From positions 580,371 to 644,370 of the forward strand of contig NZ_CANMFD010000004.1 in the NCBI RefSeq assembly GCF_947496995.1: a DNA stretch of 64,000 nucleotides. Direction: 5' to 3'. This document shows positions 35,089-44,847 of this stretch, piece by piece. Position 1 is the first letter of the stretch. Each line of letters starts with the position of its first letter. The DNA is from an uncultured Roseibium sp. GTDB taxonomy: Bacteria; Pseudomonadota; Alphaproteobacteria; Rhizobiales; Stappiaceae. Both the position numbers and the translations under genes were made by a program. A model generated the notes under the pieces. It was given only the letters and a program-made list of their open reading frames with translations, was not told where the DNA came from and did not search any database.

Positions 35089-36672
35089 ATGTCCGTCACT
35101 CGCCGTGAATTTCTCACCTACGCCGCCTCCGGCGCCACCGTGCTGACCCTGTCGCACCTGCTCGACCCGACAAGGGCCCTGGCCGCCTCCCCCGACATCG
35201 TTGCCGGGATGATCGAAAGCCAGACACCGAAATCAGGCGGTATCCTGACTTATGGCCAGACCTACCCGAACTGGGCGCTCGGCCAGTCCAACCGCGGTCA
35301 GCATCCCTATTTCTGGCTCGACCTCCTGACTCGCTCCGTCTGGAATGGCCTGACCTGGGTCGACGAGGACATGAACGTTCAGCTCGACCTGGCAAGTTCG
35401 ATGGCCCCGAGCGACGATCTGACCGTCTGGGACATCGGCCTGCGAGAAGGTGTCATGTTCCACGATGGCACCGAAATGACCTCCGAGGACGTCGTGTCAT
35501 CCCTGCAGTTCCATATGCTGGGCGGTGTCGGCCTGATCCGTACCCAGATGAAGAGCGTCGAGCCGAACGGCAAATACGGCGTGCGCGTTCATCTCAACGG
35601 CGCCAATGCGGAATTCCCGCATTCGCTCGCCGAATACCGCGCCATGATCCTGAAAAAGAACGATGTCGATACAATCGGCTTCGACGGCATCGGCACCGGG
35701 CCGTTCAAGCTCGTTGAAATCGACAATGCCCGCCAGTTCCGTGCCGTACGCAACGAGAACTACTGGATGGAAAACGGACCTTATCTCGATGAGGTGCGCG
35801 GCGTCCTGACGATGGGCAACGCGGCCATCAACGGCTTCCGCGCCGGTCAGCTCAACGCGGTCTTCAACATCGATCCCGGTCAGGTCGGCCAGTTCGAGGA
35901 CGCCGGCGGCAGGACCCATGCATCGGCCTCCGGCGACCAGTTCTGGCTCGCCCTGCCGAAGAACCTCGACTTCCCGTGGAACGACAAGCTGATCCGCCAG
36001 GCCATGTCGCTGGCCATCGACCGTCAGAAGATCAACCGGATCATCTACAACGATCCGAACGGCTGGACCGGCAATGACACCCACATGAACGGCGTCAACG
36101 GCGAATGGGTTGCCCGCCCGATCGAGCGCGACGTCGAAAAGGCCAGGGCCCTTCTGGCAGAGGCCGGTTACGGCGAGGGTGTCACCCTGCCGGCGATCGC
36201 CTTCTGTCCGTCCTTCCCGGAAGAGCCGCGTGTCTATCCGATTGTCGCCGAAAGCCTTGCGGAAGCCGGCATCACGCTGGAATTCCAGGAACGGCCCTGC
36301 GATGGTTTCAATCCCTACACGGAAGCGGTGAACAAGCCTTATGGCCGGCCGAAGCGCAGCCTGGTCGGGCCGCGCAATCCCTTCATCAACCTGTCGCGCC
36401 TGACCACCGGCAACCCGGCGGAACGCGGTGCCTGGGAAGGACCCCGGGCCGACCGTTACGGCAGTCTTCTCGTTGAAGCCGTCAGCCAGCAGGATCCGGA
36501 GGCCCGCCAGGCACTCTATGCCGAAGCACAGCGCATCGCCCAGGAAGAGGTCCCGGGCATCATGCTCGGCGGACGGCGCAACATGGCGGCCCATGCGGCC
36601 AATGTGAAAAACCTTCGCAGCCACAGCCAGAACTGGTCCAGCCGCTTCGAATACGTCTGGATCGACGCCTGA
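35089..36672 (+). CDS. Tat-exported SBP family 5 binding protein, copy 1
   Basis: A 527-residue periplasmic binding protein. The N-terminus TRREFLTYAASGATVL is a twin-arginine signal, so it is exported folded. Family-5 landmarks are seen in WDIGLREGVMFHDGTEMTSE and in the C-terminal EEVPGIMLGGRRNMAAH. GAGGAG precedes the ATG. It is first in an operon with a close paralogue of equal length, two permeases and a fused ATPase. The ligand is unknown; many conserved Trp/Asn-rich segments (GQHPYFWLDLL) are shared with copy 2. Confidence 0.9.
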   Translation: MSVTRREFLTYAASGATVLTLSHLLDPTRALAASPDIVAGMIESQTPKSGGILTYGQTYPNWALGQSNRGQHPYFWLDLLTRSVWNGLTWVDEDMNVQLDLASSMAPSDDLTVWDIGLREGVMFHDGTEMTSEDVVSSLQFHMLGGVGLIRTQMKSVEPNGKYGVRVHLNGANAEFPHSLAEYRAMILKKNDVDTIGFDGIGTGPFKLVEIDNARQFRAVRNENYWMENGPYLDEVRGVLTMGNAAINGFRAGQLNAVFNIDPGQVGQFEDAGGRTHASASGDQFWLALPKNLDFPWNDKLIRQAMSLAIDRQKINRIIYNDPNGWTGNDTHMNGVNGEWVARPIERDVEKARALLAEAGYGEGVTLPAIAFCPSFPEEPRVYPIVAESLAEAGITLEFQERPCDGFNPYTEAVNKPYGRPKRSLVGPRNPFINLSRLTTGNPAERGAWEGPRADRYGSLLVEAVSQQDPEARQALYAEAQRIAQEEVPGIMLGGRRNMAAHAANVKNLRSHSQNWSSRFEYVWIDA

Positions 36673-36677
36673 CCTCA

Positions 36678-36704
36678 AGGGGGCGCGACCTGGCCGCGCC
36701 CCCT
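36678..36704 (+). other. Stem-loop between the twin binding-protein genes
   Basis: AGGGGGCGCG and CGCGCCCCCT pair perfectly around a 7-base loop (ACCTGGC), starting 6 bases after the stop of copy 1. No T-run follows. It probably stabilises the upstream message or attenuates downstream expression. Confidence 0.7.
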
Positions 36705-36744
36705 GTTCCCATCTGAAACCCTATCAACCCTAACGAGGTTCACC

Positions 36745-38328
36745 ATGCTTTCCCGTCGCGACTTCTTGGCCGGATCGGCCGTCATCATCGGCGTTGGCGC
36801 CCTTCCCAAAGGCGCAGCCGCGCAGCCGCTCACCGACTTTGTCGACAGCCTGATCGAGGGTCAGAGCCCGAGACAGGGCGGCAGACTCGTCTATGGCAAC
36901 CCGGTGCCGAACTGGGCGCTGGGCCAGTCCGACCGCGGTCAGCACCCCTACTATTTCATGGACATCCAGACGCGCGGCATCTGGAACGCGCTGACCTGGG
37001 TGGATGAAGATCTCAATGTGGTTCCCGAGCTGGCCGAAAGCTTTGTCTCCAATGACGACGCGACCGTGTGGGACTACAAGCTGCGCGAAGGCGTGTTCTT
37101 TCATGACGGCAAGGAATTTACCTCCGAGGACGCGGTAGCCTCTGCACGCCTGCACGCCCATCCGAAGTTCGGCGGCGTCGGCTTCTTCAAGCAGGACATC
37201 AAGTCGGTCGAAGCCCGCGGCAAATATGGCGTGCGCTTCCACCTGAACCGCCCGAACGTCGAATTCCCGCATGCCACTGCCGAATACCGGGCGATGATGC
37301 TGCCGGCCCGGGAAAATCTCGAGGAGATGGGCTACGACGGCATCGGCACCGGTCCGTTCAAGCTGGTCGAGATCGACAACAAGCGCCAGTTTCTTGCCAC
37401 CCGTTTCGAGAACTACTGGATGCCGAACAAGCCCTACATCGAGGAGCTGCAGGGCGTCCTTGCAATGGGCCAGAGTGCAATCAACGGCTTCCAGTCAGGA
37501 CAGTTCAACGCCATCTACAACGCCGATCCCGGCCAGTTCGACCAGTTCGGCTCCGCCGGCGGTGTTGTCAATTCCGCCCCGTCCGGCGACCAGTTCTGGC
37601 TGGTTCTGCCGAAAAACATGAACCTTCCCTGGAACGATGTCCGTGTCCGCAAGGCCATGAGCCTTGCGATCGACCGGCCGAAGATCAACAGGATCATCTA
37701 CGGCGATCCGGAGGGCTGGACCGGAAACGACACCCACATGAACGGCGTCAACAAGGAATTCCAGCCGCGCGCGGTGGAACGGGACGTGGCCGAAGCCAGA
37801 CGCCTGCTCGCCGAAGCCGGTTACCCGAACGGCATCGATCTGCCCGCGATCTTCTACTGCCCGGGCTATCCTGAAGAACCGCGCCTGTGGGCCGTCGTCG
37901 GCGAAAGCCTGAAGGAAGCCGGGATCAACCTGGAATTCGCCGAGCGTCCCTGTGACGGCTTCAACCCCTTCACCATGGCCGTCAACAAGCCGATCGGCCG
38001 TCCGCGCCGCAACCTGGTCGGGGCCCGCAACCCGAACATCAACCTGAGCCGCCTGTCGCAGCTCAACGATGCCGAGCCGGGCGGCTGGTCCGGTCCGGGC
38101 TACGACCGCTACAACGCGCTGCTGACCAGGGCCGCCGCGGAAATGGACGACGATGCACGCCTGGCGATCTACCAAGAGATGCAGGCCATCGCGCAGGAAG
38201 AAGTCCCGGGCATCATGATCGGCGGCCGGCGGACCAACGTGGTGAGCGCCGCCAATGTCCACAACCTGCGCGCCCACACCCAGCTCTGGCAGGGCCCGCG
38301 GTACGAGAGCGTCTGGATCGACGCCTGA
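36745..38328 (+). CDS. Tat-exported SBP family 5 binding protein, copy 2
   Basis: A 527-residue paralogue of the preceding protein. It has a Tat signal (LSRRDFLAGSAVIIGVGA), the same NWALGQSDRGQHPYYFMDIQ segment after it, the signature WDYKLREGVFFHDGKEFTSE, and an identical-looking C-terminus (EEVPGIMIGGRRTNVVSAAN, then YESVWIDA). The two copies keep equal length and co-linear motifs over their whole length, a tandem duplication that has diverged clearly in sequence, so they may bind related but different ligands for one channel. Confidence 0.9.
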   Translation: MLSRRDFLAGSAVIIGVGALPKGAAAQPLTDFVDSLIEGQSPRQGGRLVYGNPVPNWALGQSDRGQHPYYFMDIQTRGIWNALTWVDEDLNVVPELAESFVSNDDATVWDYKLREGVFFHDGKEFTSEDAVASARLHAHPKFGGVGFFKQDIKSVEARGKYGVRFHLNRPNVEFPHATAEYRAMMLPARENLEEMGYDGIGTGPFKLVEIDNKRQFLATRFENYWMPNKPYIEELQGVLAMGQSAINGFQSGQFNAIYNADPGQFDQFGSAGGVVNSAPSGDQFWLVLPKNMNLPWNDVRVRKAMSLAIDRPKINRIIYGDPEGWTGNDTHMNGVNKEFQPRAVERDVAEARRLLAEAGYPNGIDLPAIFYCPGYPEEPRLWAVVGESLKEAGINLEFAERPCDGFNPFTMAVNKPIGRPRRNLVGARNPNINLSRLSQLNDAEPGGWSGPGYDRYNALLTRAAAEMDDDARLAIYQEMQAIAQEEVPGIMIGGRRTNVVSAANVHNLRAHTQLWQGPRYESVWIDA

Positions 38329-38340
38329 GTTCGAACGATT

Positions 38341-38365
38341 GCTGTGGCAGCCCGGCTGCCACAGC
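38341..38365 (+). other. Stem-loop after second binding-protein gene
   Basis: GCTGTGGCAG and CTGCCACAGC form a perfect 10-bp stem around CCCGG, 12 bases after the stop of copy 2 and 24 before the permease start. No T-run is present. It fits the pattern of hairpins found after each binding-protein gene in the window. Confidence 0.7.
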
Positions 38366-38389
38366 GCCTTCCCCAATCGAGGTCAAGAG

Positions 38390-39367
38390 ATGTATGCGGT
38401 TCTAGCCCTGATCGTGCGGCGCCTGCTCCTGTCCGGTGTGATCCTGGTCCTTGTGTCCGGGACGGTGTTCATCGGCACGGAAATCCTGCCGGGCGACGCA
38501 CTCGACGCAACCATTCCCGCTGACGAGCTGATGTATTACAGCGACGACGACCTTGCCCGCATGCGGGCCGAGCTCGGGCTCGACAAGTCGGCGGCGGAAC
38601 GCTTCGTCAACGTTTTCCGGGGGCTGGTCACCTTCGATTTCGGCGTCACCCTGATGACGCAGGAGAGCGTGATCGACTCCATCATTCACCCGTTGCTCAA
38701 CTCGCTGATCATGGCCTCCGTGGCCATTGTCCTGACACCGCTTGTCTCTGTGGTTCTGGGTGTCTGGGCCGCCCTGAAACCGGGCGGGCGCATCGACGGC
38801 GCCGTCTCCGGCGCGACCCTCTTTGCCTATTCGATGCCCGACTTCGTGGTCGGCAACGTCTTCGTCATCGTCTTCGCCATCTGGCTGGGCCTGGCCCCCG
38901 CGGTTCTGATGATCACGGAATCGGCCCCCTGGTACCAGATCCTCGCCGTGTCGGTCCTGCCCGTTCTCGCCCTGACGGTCTCCGGCGTCGCCTATCAGTT
39001 CCGCCTGCTCCGCGCCGGCATGGTGGAGGCGCTCGGCAGCGAGTTCATCGAACGGGCGCGCCTATCCGGCGTGCCCGAGTGGCGGCTGGTCATCACCCAT
39101 GCGCTTCCCGCCGCGCTCGTTCCGATGCTCAACGGCACCGCCCAGTTCGTCGCCGGCATCATTTCCGGCGTCGTTGTCATCGAAGCCGTCTTCAAGTTCC
39201 CCGGCATCGGCATCGAACTGATCCGCAGCATCTCCCAGCGGGAGGTTCCGACCGTCCAGGCGATCACCTTTCTCGCCGCCTTCGCCGTGATTGCCAGCAA
39301 CCTGCTGGCTGACATTTCCATCCTTGCACTCGACCCGAGAGTCCGGAGGGCCAGAAATGACCGTTGA
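38390..39367 (+). CDS. ABC importer permease 1 (DppB-like)
   Basis: A 325-residue inner-membrane permease with about six spans. The first is LIVRRLLLSGVILVLVSG. EILPGDALDATIP and MRAELGLDKSAAERFVN are DppB-type loops, and the EAA loop reads FIERARLSGVPEWRLVITHA. ATG 38390 is the family start; conserved sequence begins directly after it. Its last 11 bases overlap the next gene. Confidence 0.88.
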   Translation: MYAVLALIVRRLLLSGVILVLVSGTVFIGTEILPGDALDATIPADELMYYSDDDLARMRAELGLDKSAAERFVNVFRGLVTFDFGVTLMTQESVIDSIIHPLLNSLIMASVAIVLTPLVSVVLGVWAALKPGGRIDGAVSGATLFAYSMPDFVVGNVFVIVFAIWLGLAPAVLMITESAPWYQILAVSVLPVLALTVSGVAYQFRLLRAGMVEALGSEFIERARLSGVPEWRLVITHALPAALVPMLNGTAQFVAGIISGVVVIEAVFKFPGIGIELIRSISQREVPTVQAITFLAAFAVIASNLLADISILALDPRVRRARNDR

Positions 39368-40250
39368 ATCCTTCGCTCCCATGCCCCTTGCCGCCCCAGC
39401 GGCTCCCATTGCCCGCAACCGTCCCCTGCGGCGCGTCCTGGCCTCCCCTTTGACGATGATAGGCCTGGTGCTGGTCGCCTTTCATCTGTCTCTCGCCCTC
39501 TTCGCACCGCTGATTGCGCCCTACTCGATTTCCGCGATCCTGACCGACGGTCTGACACCGCCTTCCGCCCAGCACTGGCTGGGCACGGATCAGATCGGGC
39601 GGGATTACCTGTCCCGGCTGATGTCCGGCGGCAGGGTGGCCCTGCTGGTCGCCCTTGCGGGCGTCAGCGGATCCGTGTTGATCGGAACCTTCCTCGGTCT
39701 TCTGGCCGGATATGTGGGCGGCTGGCTCGATGATGCCATCATGCGCCTGACGGATGCGCTGATGGCGATTCCTGAGCTGCTCCTGATCGCCATCCTCGTG
39801 CTCACCTTCGGCAAGGAAATAGGCTCCTTGTCGCTGATCGTCGCCATCGTCTACACGCCCGGTGTGGTGCGCGTCGTGCGGGCAAAGACAATCATGATCG
39901 CATCCCTGGATTTCGTGCGCGCGGCCGAGCTTCGCGGCGAACGGCTGGGCTTTGTCCTGATGCGGGAGATCGCGCCCAACCTGCTGGGGCTGCTGGCCGT
40001 CGAATTCGCGATCCGCGTTTCCTCGGCGATCCTGAAGATCTCGGCCCTGTCCTTTCTGGGACTGGGCATCAGCCAGCCGACGCCGGACTGGGGCCTGATG
40101 GTCCAGGAGGCGATGTCGGTGGTGTTCACCGACCCCTGGTTCCTCATCCTGCCGGCGATCACCCTGTCGTCGCTGATCATCGGCATCAACTTTGCCGTCG
40201 ACGGCCTTGCCCGCGCCTATGGCGTGACCGGAACGGAGACCGACCTATGA
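39357..40250 (+). CDS. ABC importer permease 2 (DppC-like)
   Basis: A 297-residue permease. After a Pro/Ala-rich cytosolic start come LASPLTMIGLVLVAFHLSLA, the family motif LGTDQIGRDYLSRLMSGGRV, the EAA loop FVRAAELRGERLGFVLMREI, and SFLGLGISQPTPDWGLMVQE. It forms the heterodimeric channel with the preceding permease, and overlaps the ATPase gene by four bases. Confidence 0.88.
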   Translation: MTVESFAPMPLAAPAAPIARNRPLRRVLASPLTMIGLVLVAFHLSLALFAPLIAPYSISAILTDGLTPPSAQHWLGTDQIGRDYLSRLMSGGRVALLVALAGVSGSVLIGTFLGLLAGYVGGWLDDAIMRLTDALMAIPELLLIAILVLTFGKEIGSLSLIVAIVYTPGVVRVVRAKTIMIASLDFVRAAELRGERLGFVLMREIAPNLLGLLAVEFAIRVSSAILKISALSFLGLGISQPTPDWGLMVQEAMSVVFTDPWFLILPAITLSSLIIGINFAVDGLARAYGVTGTETDL

Positions 40251-41911
40251 GCGCCCATGTCAAGATCAACGGCCTGACGATCACCTATCGTGACGATGCC
40301 GGCGAGGAAACCGCGGCGGTTCGGGACGCCACGATTGAACTGGCCCGGGGCGAAACCCTCGGCATTGTCGGCGAGAGCGGTTCCGGAAAATCGACGCTCG
40401 CCCGGTCCCTTCTCGCGCACACGCGCGCCGGTGCAAGGTTCGCTACCGGGTCCGTACACCTGGGCGACACCGATGTTCTCGCCCTTGAGGGCCGGGACCT
40501 GCGCCGTTTCCGCGGTGGCCGGGCGGCGATGGTTCCGCAGAACCCCATGTCGTCGCTGACCCCGCACATGACAATCGGCGCGCAACTGGAGGAGCTTGTC
40601 CGGCTGCAGACGGACCTGACCGGCAGGGCGGTGCATGCGCATGCGCTTTCCCTGATGGAGCGGACCGGCCTGCCCGATCCCGAACTGCTTGCCAGGCGCT
40701 ATCCGCACGAGATTTCCGGCGGCCAGCGCCAGCGTGCGGTGATCGCCGCCGCCCTCATCGGCAAGCCCGAGCTGATCGTCCTGGACGAACCGACCACCGC
40801 GCTCGACAAGACGGTGGAGGCAAGAGTGCTCCAGCTTGTCGCCGATGTTCAGAAGGACCTCGGCGCAACCCTGGTCTACGTCAGTCACGACCTCAATGTC
40901 ATCCGCGCGCTGTGCTCAAGGATTGTCGTCATGAAGGATGGCGTCATCATCGAACAGGGCGATGCGGAGCGCATCTTCAACGCGCCCGGCAATGCCTATA
41001 CCCGCTCGCTCATCCATGCGATTCCCCGGATCGACGTAGAAGGCCCTCTCCCGCCGGCAGCCGCATCGCCCATCCAGCTCGAGGTCAGAAACCTCGGCTT
41101 TTCCTATCACCGTCCCTCGGGTTTCCCGTTCCGGAAAGCCCCGGCCACGCGTCCGACGCTCGATGACATTTCCCTGTCCCTGCGCAAGGGCGAAACGCTG
41201 GGTCTCGTGGGCGAAAGCGGTTCGGGAAAATCGACGGTCGCCTCGCTGATTGCCGGTGCGGTCTCCGGTCACGAGGGCCGGATCATTCTCGACGGGGAAG
41301 TTGTCTCCGGGGCGGCACGCAAGCGCTCGCGCGACATGCGCCGCCGGATTCAGATGGTTTTCCAGGATCCCCTGTCAGCGCTCAATCCCGCGCATACCGT
41401 CGAGGAAATCCTCGTCAGGCCCCTGCGTCTCCACTTCGGTCTGTCGCCGGCAGCCGCGCGCGAAAAGGCCGCCACGGCATTGCAGGAAATGGAGCTCGGA
41501 CCGGAGTTCCTCTCCCGGCGCCCGCGCCAGCTTTCCGGCGGACAGCAGCAACGCGTCGGCTTCGCCCGGGCTCTGGCCGCCGAACCGGATCTCCTGATCT
41601 GCGACGAGGTGACTTCGGCTCTCGATGTCACGATCCAGGCGAACATGCTGTCGCTTTTCCTGAAGGTCCAGCGCGAACGGGCCATGACATGCATCTTCAT
41701 CTCCCATGATCTGGCCGTGATCGCCCGCGTTTCCCATCGCATCGCCGTGCTCGAAAAAGGCCAGCTGCGCGAGATCGGCAACCGCGACAGCGTGTTGCAC
41801 ACCCCGTCCAACGCCTACACCCGGCGCCTGCTGGCAGCCGCCGGCACTCATCTGCGCGGTGGCGAAGACGAGACGGCCTCCCTCCGGATACCGCAATCCC
41901 TGTCCGCCTGA
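40247..41911 (+). CDS. Fused double ATPase of the importer (DppD-DppF type)
   Basis: A 554-residue protein with two complete ABC domains. The first has Walker [10 protein letters not shown], signature [10 protein letters not shown] and Walker [13 protein letters not shown]. The second starts near residue 280 with Walker [10 protein letters not shown], signature [15 protein letters not shown] and Walker [13 protein letters not shown]. This single-chain form of DppD plus DppF is common in family-5 importers. It completes the operon, which ends at a strong bidirectional terminator. Confidence 0.9.
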   Translation: MSAHVKINGLTITYRDDAGEETAAVRDATIELARGETLGIVGESGSGKSTLARSLLAHTRAGARFATGSVHLGDTDVLALEGRDLRRFRGGRAAMVPQNPMSSLTPHMTIGAQLEELVRLQTDLTGRAVHAHALSLMERTGLPDPELLARRYPHEISGGQRQRAVIAAALIGKPELIVLDEPTTALDKTVEARVLQLVADVQKDLGATLVYVSHDLNVIRALCSRIVVMKDGVIIEQGDAERIFNAPGNAYTRSLIHAIPRIDVEGPLPPAAASPIQLEVRNLGFSYHRPSGFPFRKAPATRPTLDDISLSLRKGETLGLVGESGSGKSTVASLIAGAVSGHEGRIILDGEVVSGAARKRSRDMRRRIQMVFQDPLSALNPAHTVEEILVRPLRLHFGLSPAAAREKAATALQEMELGPEFLSRRPRQLSGGQQQRVGFARALAAEPDLLICDEVTSALDVTIQANMLSLFLKVQRERAMTCIFISHDLAVIARVSHRIAVLEKGQLREIGNRDSVLHTPSNAYTRRLLAAAGTHLRGGEDETASLRIPQSLSA

Positions 41912-41938
41912 GGCCGGTTTCTCACCGCTGCAAACGAA

Positions 41939-41968
41939 AGGACCCCGCGAAATCCTTCGCGGGGTCCT
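41939..41968. terminator. Bidirectional terminator between convergent genes
   Basis: AGGACCCCGCGAA and TTCGCGGGGTCCT form a perfect 13-bp stem with a 4-base loop (ATCC). It is 27 bases after the ATPase stop and 25 before the stop of the convergent PHP gene, so it can end both transcripts. T-runs are short. Confidence 0.75.
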
Positions 41969-41992
41969 GTTCATGATACCGGCCTTGGCGCG

Positions 41993-42898
41993 TCAGTCGA
42001 GCCACAGCGGATTGGTCCAGGCCCGGCGACCGTTTTCGTCCGCGACCGCAACCCTGCACCATTCACCCCGGAAGGGCTCCAGCGACAGACGCGTTTCCGT
42101 CAGCAACTCCTCTTCGGAGAGCGCATGTTTCTGCTGGCTTTTGGCGACCGCCCCGACCGCCACGACCGCAACCGCCGGTGACGTCTTCACCACAAGCTCA
42201 TCCCCCTCGATACGGATGTCGTGGATCTCGGGCCCCTGCGAGGAATAGAAGGCGCCGTCATGGAGCGCGGCAAGCAGGGCTTCGGGCGTGTTTTCCTCCG
42301 CCTTGACCATCACCCAGCCGCCGAAGGCATCGTTGCTCATCCAGTGACTGTCGTCCACGGCAATAGTGAACAACCGCCGCCCTTCGGACAGCAGCGTGTC
42401 CAGCATCACCAGACCGTCGCCACGGTCGCAGCGAACATGACTGGTGTGATTGTAGGCCTCGACGGCGTGGGCGGCGTCCAGAGCCAGTCCGTCCTCCTTC
42501 TGGAGCTGATACCAGTGCGGATGGGCAATCGCCACGAAAGCGCCCGCCGCGCGCGCCCGCCGCGCCAGCTCGGGACCGGTCTCGTCTTCGGCAGGCGCCG
42601 CGAAATCCAGCGGCAGGCCGACCGCCAGAACATGCCAGATCTCGCCTCTGGACGTTTCCGGCGCATGCAGCTCAGCCCCGATGATCGTGGTGAAGGCCTC
42701 GTCCCGGAAAGGCCGCGTGTCGGTCAGCGGGAAATCGTACTTTTCCATGAAATGATCGGTCAGGGCGATGAAATCGTAGCCGGCCTGCCTGTAGCGGGCA
42801 CAGGCCTCTTCCGGCGTCACCCGACCGTCGGACATGTCCGAATGGCCATGAATATTGCCCTTCCGGAAACGCCCCGGCGCCTGAAACGCATTCAACAT
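41993..42898 (-). CDS. PHP-domain metallohydrolase (CehA/McbA-like)
   Basis: A 301-residue PHP-fold phosphoesterase-type enzyme. Metal-binding landmarks: NIHGHSDMSDG (H17, H19, D21) near the N-terminus, ALTDHF (H49), a later E in IIGAELH, AIAHPHWYQL, and TIAVDDSHWMS (D and H). The start was chosen at 42898 because GGAGAAG precedes the ATG. The chemistry is probably hydrolysis of a phosphate ester or similar bond. It is convergent to the twin-binding-protein importer, and might act on its substrate, but the orientation gives no operon link. Confidence 0.8.
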   Translation of the reverse strand: MLNAFQAPGRFRKGNIHGHSDMSDGRVTPEEACARYRQAGYDFIALTDHFMEKYDFPLTDTRPFRDEAFTTIIGAELHAPETSRGEIWHVLAVGLPLDFAAPAEDETGPELARRARAAGAFVAIAHPHWYQLQKEDGLALDAAHAVEAYNHTSHVRCDRGDGLVMLDTLLSEGRRLFTIAVDDSHWMSNDAFGGWVMVKAEENTPEALLAALHDGAFYSSQGPEIHDIRIEGDELVVKTSPAVAVVAVGAVAKSQQKHALSEEELLTETRLSLEPFRGEWCRVAVADENGRRAWTNPLWLD

Positions 42899-43239
42899 TG
42901 TCTTCTCCACCTGCTCACCGGAACCATCCCGGCTTCCGGGCGCAGACAAGAAAACAGTTGCATGACAGCATGATTGCAGCGGCCTGGCACGCAGAGGCGG
43001 TTACCGGAAGTTCACGCAAACTCCCGGACTTTGTTCGAAGGGGGAGTGCGGGCCCCTGATTTGGCCGAGGGCATGCTGGGGAATAGGTCAGAACCTGAAC
43101 CAAAAGGCTGAAGAGAGGTGGACGCGAAGGGCGCCTTTAACCGTCCCGAAGTTTCAACAAAACAGAAAATGTCCCACCTTCTCCCGGCCACAAATTGAGT
43201 AAGACAAAATGCAGGAAAATCAACACCCCAAAAGTGGAG
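42899..43239. other. Intergenic stretch beside the tRNA gene
   Basis: About 340 bases. They should contain the PHP gene promoter at the left and, at the right end, the downstream flank of the minus-strand tRNA gene. Short ORFs here lack family resemblance or good start signals. No inverted repeat of note was found. Confidence 0.5.
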
Positions 43240-43316
43240 TGGTGGGCCCGGAGGGACTCGAACCCCCAACCAATCCGTTATGAGCGGACGGCTCTAACCA
43301 GTTGAGCTACAGGCCC
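43240..43316 (-). tRNA. tRNA with CAU anticodon (probably Ile2)
   Basis: A 77-base cloverleaf with encoded CCA. The acceptor is GGGCCTG paired with CGGGCCC; D-arm GCTCAACTGGTTAGAGC; anticodon loop CTCATAA on a 5-bp stem; T-arm GGGGGTTCGAGTCCCTC. CAU can be elongator Met or lysidine-modified Ile2. The acceptor and anticodon stem look more like alphaproteobacterial Ile2, but I cannot prove it. No direct repeat of its 3' end was seen nearby, so no sign of an integrated element. Confidence 0.9.
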
Positions 43317-43614
43317 TTGGACCAACTCCGCTTCATATGCAGCCATATGAAAGCGCGGGAGCTGATCGATTTTCAGGTGCCGGTGCATCTTGTCTGCACG
43401 CGTGCGAAAGACAGGACACTCCGGAGCGCTTCGTCGCCGAAAGGGGCGATTTGCGCGTCAGGTTTTCCTATACCACGGCAGTTTTCCGGGGCAAGAGCTT
43501 TGCGGTCTTTGAGGGAAAAAGTCCGGGAAAGCGGCACGCGGGGCAGTGGACGGGCGCGTCTGCCCGGGTCCGGCGACAAAAACCGGTTCCGTTTGCCGGC
43601 GGTTTCCGTTCTAA
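43317..43614. other. Intergenic stretch, tRNA promoter side
   Basis: About 300 bases upstream of the tRNA (minus) and of the AI-2E-family gene (plus). Open frames in it read as arginine-rich chance ORFs. Nothing supportable besides the presumed promoters. Confidence 0.5.
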
Positions 43615-44727
43615 ATGGCGTTGAAAGCAATGACTGAATCACCTGCCGGAGCCCTCATGCGATCACCGCTCTTTTCCCTCACGCTGAGCCTCATGCTTGT
43701 GAGCATGATCGGTTGGCTGCTGGTCGTCGGCCGTTCGCTGCTGCTGCCTTTCGTCATTGCCCTCATCGTCTGGTACATGATCAACGCCCTCTCACATGTC
43801 TTCGGACGCTTGACCATCGGCCGCTGGAGCCTGCCGGGCTTCATCGCCTTTCCGCTGGCCCTTTTGAGCATATTCGCGATCGGCACCTTCGTGCTGGATA
43901 TCGTCACCGTCAACCTCACCCAGCTGGCCCAGGACGCTCCCACCTACCAGAGGCGGCTGGAGGATGTCTTCAATCAGACATCTTCCTATTTCAAGCTCAA
44001 CGATCCGATAGAGCTCAAGGACCTGTTTCCCGATTCCATCGTGCCGCGCATGGTCACGGCCGGCGCCGGTCTGGTCACCGCGCTTGCGAGCTCCGCCAGC
44101 CTCGTCTTCATCTACGTTCTCTTCCTGCTTCTCGAACAATCGACATTCGACAGGAAGTTCGAAAAGCTGTTCCCCAATCCGGAGAAGGCCCGGGCAGCCT
44201 TCGCGATGCGGGCCGAGATCAACCGGTCGATCATGCATTATTTCTCCATCAAGACGACGGTCTCCCTCGCCACCGGCCTGCTGACCAGTCTGGTGCTGAT
44301 CGTCATCGGACTGCCCTACGCCGCCCTGTTCGGTTTCATTGCCTTTGTGCTCAACTACATCCCGACGATCGGGTCCCTCATCGGGGTGATTTTCCCGAGT
44401 CTGCTGGCGATCGTCTACTACGATACGCTCGGCCCCTTCATTGCCATCGCCACCGGGCTCGGCCTCATCCAGTTCTCGGTCGGCAACTTTATCGAGCCGC
44501 GGCTGATGGGGTCCAACCTCAATCTGTCCGGCCTGGTGATCATGCTGTCGCTGGCCTTCTGGGGCGCTATCTGGGGCGTGGTCGGCATGGTTCTGTGCGT
44601 GCCGCTCACCGTGATGATCGTCATCGTCTGCGCCCGTTTCGAGGCGTCCCGGCCGGTTGCCGTGCTCCTGTCGCAGACGGGCGAAATCGGTCTGAACGAC
44701 GTGGCCAAGCCATCGACCGGCGAGTGA
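43615..44727 (+). CDS. AI-2E/PerM family transporter
   Basis: A 370-residue inner-membrane protein with the family architecture. Two N-terminal spans (LTLSLMLVSMIGWLLVVG, LLLPFVIALIVWYMINAL) and a third (FIAFPLALLSIFAIGTFVL) are followed by a cytosolic or periplasmic segment of about 60 residues, then a bundle of C-terminal spans with the signature LNYIPTIGSLIGVIFP and GNFIEPRLMGSNLNLSGLV. Members are exporters or Na+/H+-type antiporters; autoinducer transport is only shown for some. ATG 43630 is an alternative start. Confidence 0.88.
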   Translation: MALKAMTESPAGALMRSPLFSLTLSLMLVSMIGWLLVVGRSLLLPFVIALIVWYMINALSHVFGRLTIGRWSLPGFIAFPLALLSIFAIGTFVLDIVTVNLTQLAQDAPTYQRRLEDVFNQTSSYFKLNDPIELKDLFPDSIVPRMVTAGAGLVTALASSASLVFIYVLFLLLEQSTFDRKFEKLFPNPEKARAAFAMRAEINRSIMHYFSIKTTVSLATGLLTSLVLIVIGLPYAALFGFIAFVLNYIPTIGSLIGVIFPSLLAIVYYDTLGPFIAIATGLGLIQFSVGNFIEPRLMGSNLNLSGLVIMLSLAFWGAIWGVVGMVLCVPLTVMIVIVCARFEASRPVAVLLSQTGEIGLNDVAKPSTGE

Positions 44728-44847
44728 TCCGGCGCGCCCGGCAGACCGTTTGAAACATGAACGCAGGCTGAACCGTCAGGCCTTGACCCTGCCTTAAAGC
44801 AGGACAATGTTTCCGCCCGATATGGCTTTCTGGAAAAGGAAATTATC

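Noticed and set aside
43240..43316. tRNA gene as attachment site of an integrated element
   Set aside because: No integrase next to it and no repeat of the tRNA 3' end found elsewhere in the window; neighbours look like core genes.
43302..43642. Overlapping short ORFs on both strands after the tRNA
   Set aside because: Arg/Pro-rich translations, no ribosome-binding sites of quality and no family pattern.
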